A DNA stretch of 64,000 nucleotides from an uncultured Oscillospiraceae bacterium (lineage in GTDB: Bacteria > Bacillota > Clostridia > Oscillospirales > Oscillospiraceae), in contig CANROC010000005.1 of the NCBI GenBank assembly GCA_947632175.1, forward strand, positions 62,001-126,000, read 5' to 3'. The stretch's first letter is position 1; each line of letters opens with the position of its first letter. Below the pieces are notes generated by a model. It saw nothing but the letters and a program-made list of their open reading frames with translations. It did no database searches and had not been told where the DNA came from. The position numbers and the translations under genes are program-made. This document shows positions 35,781 through 45,319 of this stretch, piece by piece.

Positions 35781-37577
35781 GTGGATCACGAATTTTTCAT
35801 CAGCTACCGCCGCGCCGACACCCAGGCGGCGCAAAAAATCTGGCAGGCCCTGCGGGACCGGGGGCACCGCGTCTTTTTTGACACGGACTCCCTGGACGCC
35901 GGGGATTTCACGGAGAACATCCGCGCCGCCATCGAGAGCTGCGACATGTTCGTCGCCATCCTGACGGAGAGGAGCCTGGAGCGGATGGCCCGGGACCCGG
36001 AGACGGATATGGTCCGCAAGGAGCTGGAGTATTGCCGCGCGGGCCGGCGGCTGACCCAGTTTTTCATGCTCCTGGACGACCCGGCGGCCCAAAAAGGGCG
36101 GCTTTACGAGGTCCTGAAGCAATACGACGGCGACGAGCTCATGCGGTGGATCGCCCGCCAGAACATCACCGAGTTCCAGGGCGGGGACGAGCCCGTGGAC
36201 GGGGTCTTGGGCATCGCCGGCGTTTGCGGGAAGCTCCTCCAGGCCAAAGCCGACAAGGTCCGCGCCCTGCACTATGAGCGGAAGACCTGCCTGGGGCTCG
36301 GGGACAGGAAGCTCACCTATTACGGAAGCGTCCGCCGCAAGGGCGGGGACGGAGAGGTCGTCCCCCGCGGCCAGGGGAGGCTTGTGGAGGACGGAAAGGC
36401 GGAGGATTTCCTGGTCTACGACGGCGAATGGGAGGGCGGCGACGCCTTGGCCGGCCGGGGAGAGATCTACATCCAGGGGCGCGACAGCCGGAGGCTCATC
36501 TACCGGGGCCACTGGACGGACCTGCTCTTCGACGACGCGACCGGGACCCTCTACGGCCCGGACGGCGTCACCGTCGCGTACCGCGGGACCTTCGCCATGG
36601 GCAAAATGGCGGGGATCGGCAGGGCGGTCATCACCGCGGGGGAACAGGAGGTCGATTTTACCGGACGGTTTTACGGCGGTATGCCCGGATACGGCAGCCT
36701 TCGGATCGCCCGCGGCGGCCGGGAGGACGTTTTTCGCGGCAGCGTCTACGCGCCCTTCCGCGCCGTGGAGGCGGGCGTCCCTTTCCACACGGTCCTGCCG
36801 AAATTCGGACGCATGGAATACGCCAACGGCACGGTCTACGAGGGAGAATTTGGCTTTTTCAGGGAAAAGCTGACCTGGCAGGGCTGGGGCACGGCGGAGA
36901 TCCCCGCGCCGGGCTTCCGCCTGCGGGCCGAGAGCTTCTTCGACGAAGGCCGGCCCGAGCGCCGGGAGCTGCCCGCCCGCGTGGAGGTCCTCCCGGAGGG
37001 GGAGACGGAGTACCGCGCTGTCTTTTCCGGCGGCCTGCGCGCCGGGACGCTCAACGGCGAGATCCGCTTTTTGAACGGGACGGTCTTCCGGGGCGACTGG
37101 CGGCGCGGAGATGATTCCGCGCGGAGGGGCTTCGGGGACGGCAAATACGTTCCGGGCGCCTTTTTCGACGCCCAGGGGCGGGAGTTCACCCCCACCGACG
37201 CCCAGCGGGACTTCTACGCGCGGCAGTGGGAGGCGCTGATCGCGCCGCTGCTGGACTGGTCGGACGACAGGACGGCGGAGGAGCTGACGCGCGGCGAGCC
37301 CCTGCCCCTGGAGTGCCCGGAGGCGCCGGAGGAGGAAGCGCCGGCGGAGGACGGCGTCTGGAACGAGCCGGAGCTTCAGAACGAGTTTACGTTCGTCCTC
37401 GATATGGCCCGGAGCATGGGCGCGCCGGAGAGCGTCACGGCCAGGGACGTGGTGGACGTGATCCTGGCCAAGCCCGCGCTGGCCGGCCAGTGGCGGGGCC
37501 TGGGGACCACAGCCGAGCGGGAGGCCTTCCTGCTGCGGAAGGCCCCGGACATCGTGGCCGCGATGCTCATGGGCTGA
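35781..37577 (+). CDS. TIR domain protein with MORN-like repeats
   Basis: A 598-residue protein. Residues 3-120 are a TIR domain: FFISYRRADT, then VFFDTDSLDAGDFTENIRAAIE, and VRKELEYC, where E81 is at the place of the catalytic Glu of NADase TIRs. From about 185 to 450 are six or so MORN-like repeats (YDGEWEGGDALAGRGEIY, YANGTVYEGEFGF, FRGDWRRGDDSARRGFGDG). A helical domain (about 500-598) closes it. TIR domains can cleave NAD or build nucleotide signals. It is coupled to the RyR protein upstream. Immune role is inferred. Confidence 0.82.
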   Translation: MDHEFFISYRRADTQAAQKIWQALRDRGHRVFFDTDSLDAGDFTENIRAAIESCDMFVAILTERSLERMARDPETDMVRKELEYCRAGRRLTQFFMLLDDPAAQKGRLYEVLKQYDGDELMRWIARQNITEFQGGDEPVDGVLGIAGVCGKLLQAKADKVRALHYERKTCLGLGDRKLTYYGSVRRKGGDGEVVPRGQGRLVEDGKAEDFLVYDGEWEGGDALAGRGEIYIQGRDSRRLIYRGHWTDLLFDDATGTLYGPDGVTVAYRGTFAMGKMAGIGRAVITAGEQEVDFTGRFYGGMPGYGSLRIARGGREDVFRGSVYAPFRAVEAGVPFHTVLPKFGRMEYANGTVYEGEFGFFREKLTWQGWGTAEIPAPGFRLRAESFFDEGRPERRELPARVEVLPEGETEYRAVFSGGLRAGTLNGEIRFLNGTVFRGDWRRGDDSARRGFGDGKYVPGAFFDAQGREFTPTDAQRDFYARQWEALIAPLLDWSDDRTAEELTRGEPLPLECPEAPEEEAPAEDGVWNEPELQNEFTFVLDMARSMGAPESVTARDVVDVILAKPALAGQWRGLGTTAEREAFLLRKAPDIVAAMLMG

Positions 37578-37649
37578 CGGCGGGGAACCGGAAGAAAATT
37601 TCCGGACAAAAGATTCTCTTTTTTCCATCAAAAAATCGGCAAAATCATC

Positions 37650-37678
37650 TTGCATTTTTCGGAATGATGCGTTACAAT
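37650..37678 (+). promoter_or_regulatory. Sigma-A promoter of the SLH protein gene
   Basis: TTGCAT, 17 bp and TACAAT, followed by an untranslated leader of about 160 nt with GC-rich hairpins (ACCGCCGC...GCGGCGGT-like). A long structured leader is common for abundant S-layer messages. Confidence 0.65.
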
Positions 37679-37845
37679 AAACAGGCATATAGATGTCACA
37701 CCGCCGCGTGCCGGCGGTGCGGGACGCGCAGGGGCGGAATTGGCAGATCCGCGCCGGCGGGGAACGCGCCGCAGCGACGGGACGGCATTGAATATGAGGT
37801 GAATTGGCGATCCCCAAAAAATTTTTATCGAAGGAGAGCAAAGCT

Positions 37846-39939
37846 ATGAGGAAAAAAGTACTTACCCTGATCATGGCGCTGGCGATGCTTCTCACCCTCG
37901 TCCCCACTGCCTTGGCCGCTGAGTTCAAGGACCAGGACGAGGTGGAGGATTGGGCTGAGGATGCCGTTGACCGTTGGGCCAACGCCGGCGTCATCAGCGG
38001 CGACAACGAAGGCAACTTCAACCCCACCGGCGATCTGACCCGCGCGGAGGCCGCGCAGGTCCTCGTGAACCTTTTGAAGCTGGAGGGCACTGCCGACCTG
38101 TCCGGTTTCGCTGACTACGCCACGGCCGTTAAGGACCATTGGGCTGTTCCCGTGCTGGAGGCCGTTGTGGCCGCCGGCATCATGAACGGCACCGATAAGG
38201 GCCTGGAGCCGGAATCCACGGTCACCCGCGAGCAGATGCTCACCATGATCTGCCGCGGCCTGCACCTGGAGCCCGCCCCCAAGGACGCCGAGACCGACAT
38301 CCCCGACATTGATGACGCCGCCGAGTGGAGCCGCGGCTACATTATCGCGCTCAACAAGATGGGCGTCGTCAACGGCGTGGACAATGAGGGCTCCGCCGCT
38401 CCTCTGACCGACATCAGCCGCGACGCGGCCGTCACCGTTCTTGACCGTCTCATCGGCGGCTACGCCAGCGAGGACGGCCAGTCGGTCGAGATCGAGGAAG
38501 GTAAGATCACCCTGATCGTGGCCGACAACGTGAAGGTCGAGGGCACTGCCGATCCCGAGCTTCCCATCGTTGTGGCCGGCACGGCCAACACCGTTGACAT
38601 GGAGAAGGTCGAGGGCGCTCCCGCCGTCCAGGTTACCGTCTCCGAGGTCAAGATCGAGAACGCCCCCGCCGGCACCACCGTCTCCGCGGTTGAGGGCGCC
38701 ACCGACGTCACCGTCGGCGACCAGACCGTCGAGCCCGGCGAGCCCCCCGTCGTCGTCGAAGAAGATAAAGAGCCCGAACCCACCACCCCCATCGTTCCTC
38801 CTGCGCCTCCTGCTAACCCCGATGCCGGCAAGGCTTTGGAAGCCGCGAATAAAGCGTGGGATGCGCTGGCAACGCTTCTTGAAAATAAGAAAGTGAACGG
38901 ACTCATCATTGCCGAGAAGGACACCAACGGCCATTATACCCTTACTCTTGACGCCGATGCTATCAAGGCTGACCAACCTGCTTTTGGTGAGGGAACCCTC
39001 GATAACCTGATGGGCGATATCAAGAAGGCCATTGATGACAACTTCGGCACCGCGACCCTCAATATCAAGGTGGCCGATGATGGTAACCCTGTTCCTGTTT
39101 ATGCGAACAAGAAGTTTGACAACACCAATCTCAAGGCCGCGCTTGTTTACGTTGCCGACGGCTTCTTCTACAAGCTGAGCCAGCTGAACGTTGATGAGGG
39201 TGGCGCAGAAACCGTTTATGAGTACAAGACCCTCACCGGCACGGTTGTGTATGGTGGCGGGACCGATTCTGCCAACGTCTCCCTCGCCATCAAGCTCAAG
39301 GGAGAGGACGTTAAGAAAGTCCAGGCCCTTGCTGACAAGCTTCAGCAGTATCTCTCCATGGATCAGATGACTATGACAGAGATTACCAAGAAATATGGCA
39401 GCGGTAATATCCTCAACAACGTCACCGGCGAGGACAAGTACATCGTTGTGGGCGTTGAGCTGCCGCCGAGCGTGCTTAAAAAGCTCAAGTCTATTGTTCC
39501 GACCGAACAACAATTCAAGGAGTATAGTATTACCCAAGCTTTCGGCGGACTTAAAAACGTGGAGATTGGCACGGATATTCTCACCGGGGATGCCGCCAAC
39601 ATCAATTCCGCGCTCAAGACTGTCAACAGCAACGCAAACCTCATCAACAAGGTTCTGAGCAAGCTGACCATTTCGATCGATGGCAAGAGTGTGACCAGCA
39701 CCTTTAACCCCGGTAGTACCGACTCCGCGTGGAAGGACTTTGTCACAGGCGTTGCCGGTATGTTCACCGGCGAAATCGGCAACACCCAGGTCAAGGACTA
39801 TGCGCTGACCGGCGGAACCGAGGATGGCACTTTCTACGCAGTCCCCGTGAAGGTTCAGATTAATCTTCCTTCTATGGGCTTCACAGCCACAGAGACTGTT
39901 ATTGTGATTCTTAACATTCCGTACGATACCACGGACTAA
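37846..39939 (+). CDS. SLH domain surface (S-layer-like) protein
   Basis: A 697-residue exported protein with a signal peptide (about 1-25, ending ALAAE) and three N-terminal SLH repeats (about 26-210; for example NFNPTGDLTRAEAAQVLVNL). A Val/Thr-rich part, a Pro/Glu linker near 310-330 and a C-terminal region of unknown fold with alternating strands follow. SLH repeats bind pyruvylated wall polymers. The ATG at 37846 follows GAAGGAGAG. It uses T-ending codons more than neighbours, which fits high expression or foreign origin. Confidence 0.88.
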   Translation: MRKKVLTLIMALAMLLTLVPTALAAEFKDQDEVEDWAEDAVDRWANAGVISGDNEGNFNPTGDLTRAEAAQVLVNLLKLEGTADLSGFADYATAVKDHWAVPVLEAVVAAGIMNGTDKGLEPESTVTREQMLTMICRGLHLEPAPKDAETDIPDIDDAAEWSRGYIIALNKMGVVNGVDNEGSAAPLTDISRDAAVTVLDRLIGGYASEDGQSVEIEEGKITLIVADNVKVEGTADPELPIVVAGTANTVDMEKVEGAPAVQVTVSEVKIENAPAGTTVSAVEGATDVTVGDQTVEPGEPPVVVEEDKEPEPTTPIVPPAPPANPDAGKALEAANKAWDALATLLENKKVNGLIIAEKDTNGHYTLTLDADAIKADQPAFGEGTLDNLMGDIKKAIDDNFGTATLNIKVADDGNPVPVYANKKFDNTNLKAALVYVADGFFYKLSQLNVDEGGAETVYEYKTLTGTVVYGGGTDSANVSLAIKLKGEDVKKVQALADKLQQYLSMDQMTMTEITKKYGSGNILNNVTGEDKYIVVGVELPPSVLKKLKSIVPTEQQFKEYSITQAFGGLKNVEIGTDILTGDAANINSALKTVNSNANLINKVLSKLTISIDGKSVTSTFNPGSTDSAWKDFVTGVAGMFTGEIGNTQVKDYALTGGTEDGTFYAVPVKVQINLPSMGFTATETVIVILNIPYDTTD

Positions 39940-39960
39940 TTACCCATACCCCAAACGCCC

Positions 39961-39994
39961 GGTGGCAGGCAGGATTCTGCCTGCCACCGATTTT
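39961..39994 (+). terminator. Intrinsic terminator after the SLH gene
   Basis: GGTGGCAGGCAG-GATT-CTGCCTGCCACC is followed by GATTTTG. The stem is 12 bp and perfect. Confidence 0.75.
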
Positions 39995-40038
39995 GGTTTA
40001 CTCTTTTCACCGGTTCGGTGAGTTGAAAGGAGTTCAAA

Positions 40039-40116
40039 ATGGATAAAGACATAAAATTGCCGGAGCATCTGACGGCGATTTGCTTGGTTGTATACGAAAT
40101 GAGGTGTACTCTATGA
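40039..40116 (+). CDS. 25-residue upstream ORF overlapping the giant surface protein gene
   Basis: An ATG seven bases after GAAAGGAG opens MDKDIKLPEHLTAICLVVYE and five more residues; its TGA overlaps the ATG of the next gene (ATGA). Such an arrangement couples translation of the downstream gene to the short ORF. The peptide resembles no known leader; it has two Cys. Whether it is made is unknown. Confidence 0.5.
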   Translation: MDKDIKLPEHLTAICLVVYEMRCTL

Positions 40117-43100
40117 AAATCGGAAGACGCTTTCTTTGCTTCTCCCTCGCGCTGCTGCTTGTAGTGAGTGTGCTGCCACTGAGCGCGCTGCCGATAAGGG
40201 CGCTGGCGGCGCCGGGTACAAGTCAGAAAGAGGCCGTCAATGCGGTTTATGACGCGATGAAAGAAGCGATCGCCGCGCCGGATGACGGAGTCAACGCAGC
40301 GCTTACAGGGATTGCCAAGCTGGATTTTATAGAAGGTTCAAGCGGCGGTGTCGCTTGTAATTTTATTACTGAAAGCACTCCTGCCATGGACCTGTTAGGT
40401 GTGGATTTTTTATCTAAACTGTTTGAGTATGAAAATATCGAATCGATTACTTTTCTTGACGCTGATCCGACATCTAATTATGTGACAGAGTATATGAGTA
40501 AACAGCAAAAACCGGGCACGGCTTTGCAATTATTGAATGCAGGGCTTATGATGCTAGGACAGCCGGTTGAAATACATACAGAGAATGATCAACTTGTTTT
40601 GATGCTCGCTGTTCTTGCGTCTGTTACAGCCCGTTACGAGGGCAAGATAGAAGAATTTGCGACTAAAACTACAACTGTAGAAATAAGTTTCCTAAATGGT
40701 ACGCAGGTTCCCGTCACGCTCAACGGGGCAGTTGACGGTATTAAATTCAACGCCCCTGTCACGATTTATTTCTGCAATAGTACCGCCAAGCATAACGTGA
40801 CCTTTACAGGCGTTGGCGTTACAGGTGGTAGCTCCACCGAATACCAATATGACGCCCCGATTCAGTTCCCGGAGGCGAACAATGTCGGTCAAATCCTCTA
40901 CGGTTGGAAAAAGACCTGTACCGACTATGGCGATGATAAAAATGGTGGAAAAGATGTAGAGTGCGGCGTGATTTCTGCCGCTGACGCCTCGTCTGAGAAG
41001 ATGGGGGCGCTTGACGTCACATACGAAGCCCAGTGGACGTCCGAAACCAAGGACGTGAAATTCCACTACGAGGATGGTACATCTTTTACAAAGACGATTA
41101 CCCAGGGCGTCGGCAAGGGCTGGCTGCTCCCGGAAACCCCGAAGCGGGAGGGCTACACCTTCCTCGGTTGGTTTACCGAAAAGGGAGACAGCGGCAGCAA
41201 AATCGGAGAGAACTATGTCACTGAAAACGGCACAGATATCTACGCCCATTGGTGGAAACACCCTGTTGTTACTTTCCATAACGAATATACACGCAATACA
41301 GATACAAAAGTAACCACAGATTCCAGGGGCATGGTACCTGCGGCTCAAGCCGAGAATCTAGGAAATGCTAAACTAGGATATACTTTCCACGAATGGCTGG
41401 ACTCTGAGGAAAATGGCAAAAAGATAGATTTTGACACCAAAGTGTTTACGGAAGATACCACCGTCTACGCAAAGGTTACCGCCAACACCTACACCGTGGA
41501 ATTCAAGCCCGGAGAAGAGGGTAACGTTGAAGGTACGATGGAAAGCCAGAGCTTCACCTATGGCGTGCCACAAGAGCTCAAGGCGAACGAGTTCATCCGC
41601 AAGGGCTACGACTTTGATGTCTGGTCTCAAAGTCGTAATAAGACATATACAGATCGCCAGGAGGTGTCGAATCTCACCTACGCTCAGGGCGGGAAAGTCA
41701 CCCTGACGGCCAAGTGGAAGGCAAAAACGTACGATGTGACCCTTGACGCCGCCGGGGGCAAAATCAACGGCAAGGACACAGATACCATCACCGTCACCTA
41801 CGACCAGACCTACGGCGACCTACTGACCGAACCCACAAGGGAGGGTTACGAGTTTGCCGGCTGGCAGACCGCCGGCGGTGAAACTGTAGGCCAGCAGACC
41901 AAAGTTGGCGAGGGGCTCGATGTCACTGCGGAGGGCGAGCTTAAGCTTATCGCTCAGTGGAACCCCAAGGGCGATACCAAGTATACAGTGAAGCATTGGC
42001 TGCAAAAGGTCGATGGCAATGAGTATGAGCTTGCCGATAACGGCGAGGAAAGCAAGCAGGGTCAGACTGCCGCCGATGTCACCCTGACGCCCAGAGAGAT
42101 TACGGGCTTCCATGTCAATAAGACAAGCAGTAATGACCTTAAGGGCACGATCGGCGCGGATGGCAAGACCGTCATGAACATCTACTACGACCGCAACACC
42201 TATCAGATCACCTGGAAATACCGGGACGAGACAGGAAGCGAGACGGAGGTGCAGGAGACCTACCGCTACGGTGCCACGCCCGCGCACAGGGAAGCGGAAG
42301 TGAATGTGGATACCGACAGCGCTCACTATGAGTTTAAGAACTGGGATAGCACTCCTGCCACGGTGACCGGCCCGGCGACCTACACAGCCCAGTACACCGA
42401 AAGCCACGAGGCGAGAATAGGCGAGGTCAACTGGCGCACGCTGGAGCTCGCCCTTAAAAACGCCAAAGCGAACGATACCGTTGTCCTTGAAAGCGACGTC
42501 ACCTTGACCGGCGATGTGGAGGTTCCCAAGGACGTCATGCTCCTCCTGCCCGTCTCCGCCGATGACACCGGCTACACCGAGACGGGCTACAATCCCGACG
42601 GGGAAACATATTCACAGACTACCGGCAAGGACTCCAAAGCGCAGCTTTTCCACAAGCTGACCATCCCCGCCGACACGACCATGACGGTCAACGGCACGGT
42701 TTTGGTCAACGCCGTCACCGGGCGGCCCAACGCGGGACATTACGACATGGACGTGACCGGAGGGTACGGTGAAATCGCGCTTGAGGGCGAAATCATTGTC
42801 AAAGATGGCGGCGTTCTTGACGTGTGCGGTTATGTTACCGGCAACGGTACCGTCACCGCCGAGCCCGGCGGCGAGGTTCGGGACCTTTACATCGTCCGCA
42901 ACTGGCGCGGCGGCACACGGGCGGTCAATGTCTACCCGCTCGTCTACCCCATGAACCAGGTGGACATGCACAACATCGAGGTCAAGACCGTTATCAAGGC
43001 GGGCGCCAGCCTTGTGGGTACCGTCAAGATGTACGCAAACACCCAATATTACTACACCCGCTTCCCGCAGATAGATCAGGAAAACGGACTTATTCGTCAG

Positions 43101-45266
43101 TCCGAGGGCTCTGTTATCAAGACCTACGACAAGATCAATGACCGGGAAAAGCTTGTCATGGATGGCAAGGGCAGTATCGAGGCAAGCGAGCTTTTCATTG
43201 TTCAGATGAATTTGACCACCGGGGACCATGTCTATCCCATAGACGGCGATATGGACATTGAGCTCTCCGGCAACTGGACGGTCAACGAGCGGCTCAAGCT
43301 GATGCCCGGCGTCAATGTCCAATTCAAGGAAGGCACGTTTACCTTTGCTAAAACGACCGCCAAGAGCAAAAGGGATATGCTGACGGCGATCTATGACAGC
43401 TTCCAGGACAGGGATCTCTTTAACGACGGTACCGCCTATCCGAGTAAACGCGGCGAAGCCTCGCTGACATTGGGCGGCGGGACTACAACGGTCGTAAACA
43501 GCGATTTTGGCGGAAAAATCCTTGTGGCGGACACTGCCACGGAGGATAATCCCGCGAGGATAACCTTTGCCCCGGGGATCGAGACCACCGTTACAACCTA
43601 TGAGGCAGACGGGACAGAGGCAAAATCAAAGCTCCGGACTCTGACTTTCTCCACTACCATTGGCGGTACAGAGGTCAAAGCGGGAACAAATTACATCTGC
43701 TATGTCAAGGACGGCGAAACTGTTGTCAAGCCCTCCAATGACGTGCCTGAGATCGAAATAGACTTTGAGCATGAGACATTGACCGGCTTTGCCGAGGGAC
43801 ACAGCTATACAGTCAACGGCGAGGACGCGCAGCCCAATGGGGGCAGCCTTGCAATTGAGGAAGGCTGGTTCGGAAGCGAGCTGGAGATCGTTGACGTTAC
43901 CGGCGACAAATTTTTGAGCAGCCAGCCGCAGACCCTCGCCGTTCCCACGCGTCCCGAGGCTCCCGCGGGCCTGAGTGGAATGACGCCCAGCTCGCCAGAG
44001 GGAACCGACGGCTCTATAACCGGTCTCGACAGCGGGAAGCTTTACGAGTACAAGCTGACTGACAGCGAGGAATGGACCGATGTGGACGCGGAAAGCACCT
44101 CTATAACCGGTCTCGCGGTGGGGATTTATCAGGTCCGCGCCAAGGCCACGGCTGACGCTTTCCTGAGCGAGGCGGCAACCGTTGAGGTCAAATATGTCGC
44201 GCCCTATATCCCCAGCACTCCCGACAACACCACCGAGACCGTCACCAACCCCGACGGCTCTACCACTACAACGACCACCGAGGCCGACGGGACCAAGACT
44301 GAGACAACGACACAGACCGACGGGACTGTTACCGAGAAGGTCACCCAGACCGACGGCTCCGCCGTTGAGACGACCACCACCCCCGAGGGCGTCACCGGTC
44401 AGGTGACCACCGACGCCCAGGGCGAGGTCACGGCCGCCGAGGTCGTGATCCCCGAGGCGAAGGAGGACGAGGTCGTCACCGCGCCCGTGGAGGTCCAGGC
44501 CGCCAAGAGCGCCGACGAGGCGCCGGAGATCAGCGTCCGCGTGGAGAAGGACTCTGCGCGCGTGGAGATCCCCGTCACGGACGTCACGCCCGGGACCGTC
44601 GCCGTGCTGGTCCACGAGGACGGCACCGAGGAGATCATCCGCGACTGCGCCGTCACCGAGGACGGCATCGTGCTCGGCGTCGAGGGCGAGGTCACCGTGA
44701 AGCTCGTGGACGCCACGCAGACGTTCAAGGACGTGGAGGACGAGGGCCACTGGGCCGCGAAGGAGGTCGAGTTCGTCGCCGCGCGGCAGCTCTTCAACGG
44801 CGAGGGGGACAACAACTTCAACCCCGACGGCGACATGACCCGCGGCATGCTGGTCACGGTCCTGCACAGGTTGGCGTATGAGCCGGATGCCGTGAAGACG
44901 AGCTTCGGCGACGTGGACGAGGGCCAGTACTATGCCGAGGCTGTGTCCTGGGCCGCCGGCCTGGGCGTCGTCAACGGCACCGGCAACGGGTCCTTCGCGC
45001 CGGAGGACGACGTCACCCGCGAGGATCTGGCGGTGATGCTCTACCGCTACGCCGAGAAGATGGGCTACAGACTGACGCAGGACGGCAAGTACACCAGCTT
45101 CGCGGACGCAGCGAATGTCAGCGACTACGCCCGCAAGGCCATGGACTGGGCCGTGAGCATGGGGCTCATCGGCGGCAAGGATGGGCGGCTGGCGCCTCAG
45201 GATAACGCCACCCGCGCCGAGGTCGCCGCGATCTTCATGCGGTTCTGCGGGAATGTGATCAAGTAA
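40113..45266 (+). CDS. Giant SLH surface protein with InlB-type B repeats
   Basis: A 1717-residue exported protein. It has a signal peptide (about 1-32, ending ALAAP) and a unique N-terminal region (about 35-230) encoded by AT-richer DNA. Several Listeria-Bacteroides/InlB B repeats follow (REGYTFLGWFTEKGD, REGYEFAGWQTAGGE, MucBP-like TWKYRDETGSE). Next are a beta-helix-like middle part, a Thr-rich direct-repeat stalk around 1370-1440 and three C-terminal SLH repeats (about 1540-1717). It should stand out from the wall and bind a host or other partner; no ligand can be named. The start follows GAGGTG. Confidence 0.87.
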   Translation: MKIGRRFLCFSLALLLVVSVLPLSALPIRALAAPGTSQKEAVNAVYDAMKEAIAAPDDGVNAALTGIAKLDFIEGSSGGVACNFITESTPAMDLLGVDFLSKLFEYENIESITFLDADPTSNYVTEYMSKQQKPGTALQLLNAGLMMLGQPVEIHTENDQLVLMLAVLASVTARYEGKIEEFATKTTTVEISFLNGTQVPVTLNGAVDGIKFNAPVTIYFCNSTAKHNVTFTGVGVTGGSSTEYQYDAPIQFPEANNVGQILYGWKKTCTDYGDDKNGGKDVECGVISAADASSEKMGALDVTYEAQWTSETKDVKFHYEDGTSFTKTITQGVGKGWLLPETPKREGYTFLGWFTEKGDSGSKIGENYVTENGTDIYAHWWKHPVVTFHNEYTRNTDTKVTTDSRGMVPAAQAENLGNAKLGYTFHEWLDSEENGKKIDFDTKVFTEDTTVYAKVTANTYTVEFKPGEEGNVEGTMESQSFTYGVPQELKANEFIRKGYDFDVWSQSRNKTYTDRQEVSNLTYAQGGKVTLTAKWKAKTYDVTLDAAGGKINGKDTDTITVTYDQTYGDLLTEPTREGYEFAGWQTAGGETVGQQTKVGEGLDVTAEGELKLIAQWNPKGDTKYTVKHWLQKVDGNEYELADNGEESKQGQTAADVTLTPREITGFHVNKTSSNDLKGTIGADGKTVMNIYYDRNTYQITWKYRDETGSETEVQETYRYGATPAHREAEVNVDTDSAHYEFKNWDSTPATVTGPATYTAQYTESHEARIGEVNWRTLELALKNAKANDTVVLESDVTLTGDVEVPKDVMLLLPVSADDTGYTETGYNPDGETYSQTTGKDSKAQLFHKLTIPADTTMTVNGTVLVNAVTGRPNAGHYDMDVTGGYGEIALEGEIIVKDGGVLDVCGYVTGNGTVTAEPGGEVRDLYIVRNWRGGTRAVNVYPLVYPMNQVDMHNIEVKTVIKAGASLVGTVKMYANTQYYYTRFPQIDQENGLIRQSEGSVIKTYDKINDREKLVMDGKGSIEASELFIVQMNLTTGDHVYPIDGDMDIELSGNWTVNERLKLMPGVNVQFKEGTFTFAKTTAKSKRDMLTAIYDSFQDRDLFNDGTAYPSKRGEASLTLGGGTTTVVNSDFGGKILVADTATEDNPARITFAPGIETTVTTYEADGTEAKSKLRTLTFSTTIGGTEVKAGTNYICYVKDGETVVKPSNDVPEIEIDFEHETLTGFAEGHSYTVNGEDAQPNGGSLAIEEGWFGSELEIVDVTGDKFLSSQPQTLAVPTRPEAPAGLSGMTPSSPEGTDGSITGLDSGKLYEYKLTDSEEWTDVDAESTSITGLAVGIYQVRAKATADAFLSEAATVEVKYVAPYIPSTPDNTTETVTNPDGSTTTTTTEADGTKTETTTQTDGTVTEKVTQTDGSAVETTTTPEGVTGQVTTDAQGEVTAAEVVIPEAKEDEVVTAPVEVQAAKSADEAPEISVRVEKDSARVEIPVTDVTPGTVAVLVHEDGTEEIIRDCAVTEDGIVLGVEGEVTVKLVDATQTFKDVEDEGHWAAKEVEFVAARQLFNGEGDNNFNPDGDMTRGMLVTVLHRLAYEPDAVKTSFGDVDEGQYYAEAVSWAAGLGVVNGTGNGSFAPEDDVTREDLAVMLYRYAEKMGYRLTQDGKYTSFADAANVSDYARKAMDWAVSMGLIGGKDGRLAPQDNATRAEVAAIFMRFCGNVIK

Positions 45267-45280
45267 GGAATAGCGTTATG

Positions 45281-45310
45281 CCCCCCGGCGAGAGCCGGGG
45301 GGCGGTTTTT
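45281..45310 (+). terminator. Intrinsic terminator after the giant surface protein gene
   Basis: CCCCCCGGC-GAGA-GCCGGGGGG is followed by CGGTTTTT. Confidence 0.8.
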
Positions 45311-45319
45311 GAGCGGTAG

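Noticed and set aside
33765-38090. A 1441-codon open frame on the minus strand opposite the RyR/TIR module
   Set aside because: It is the antisense shadow of GC-rich genes with clear domains on the plus strand; its product is Pro/Arg/Leu/Gly-rich with no domain and no start signal.
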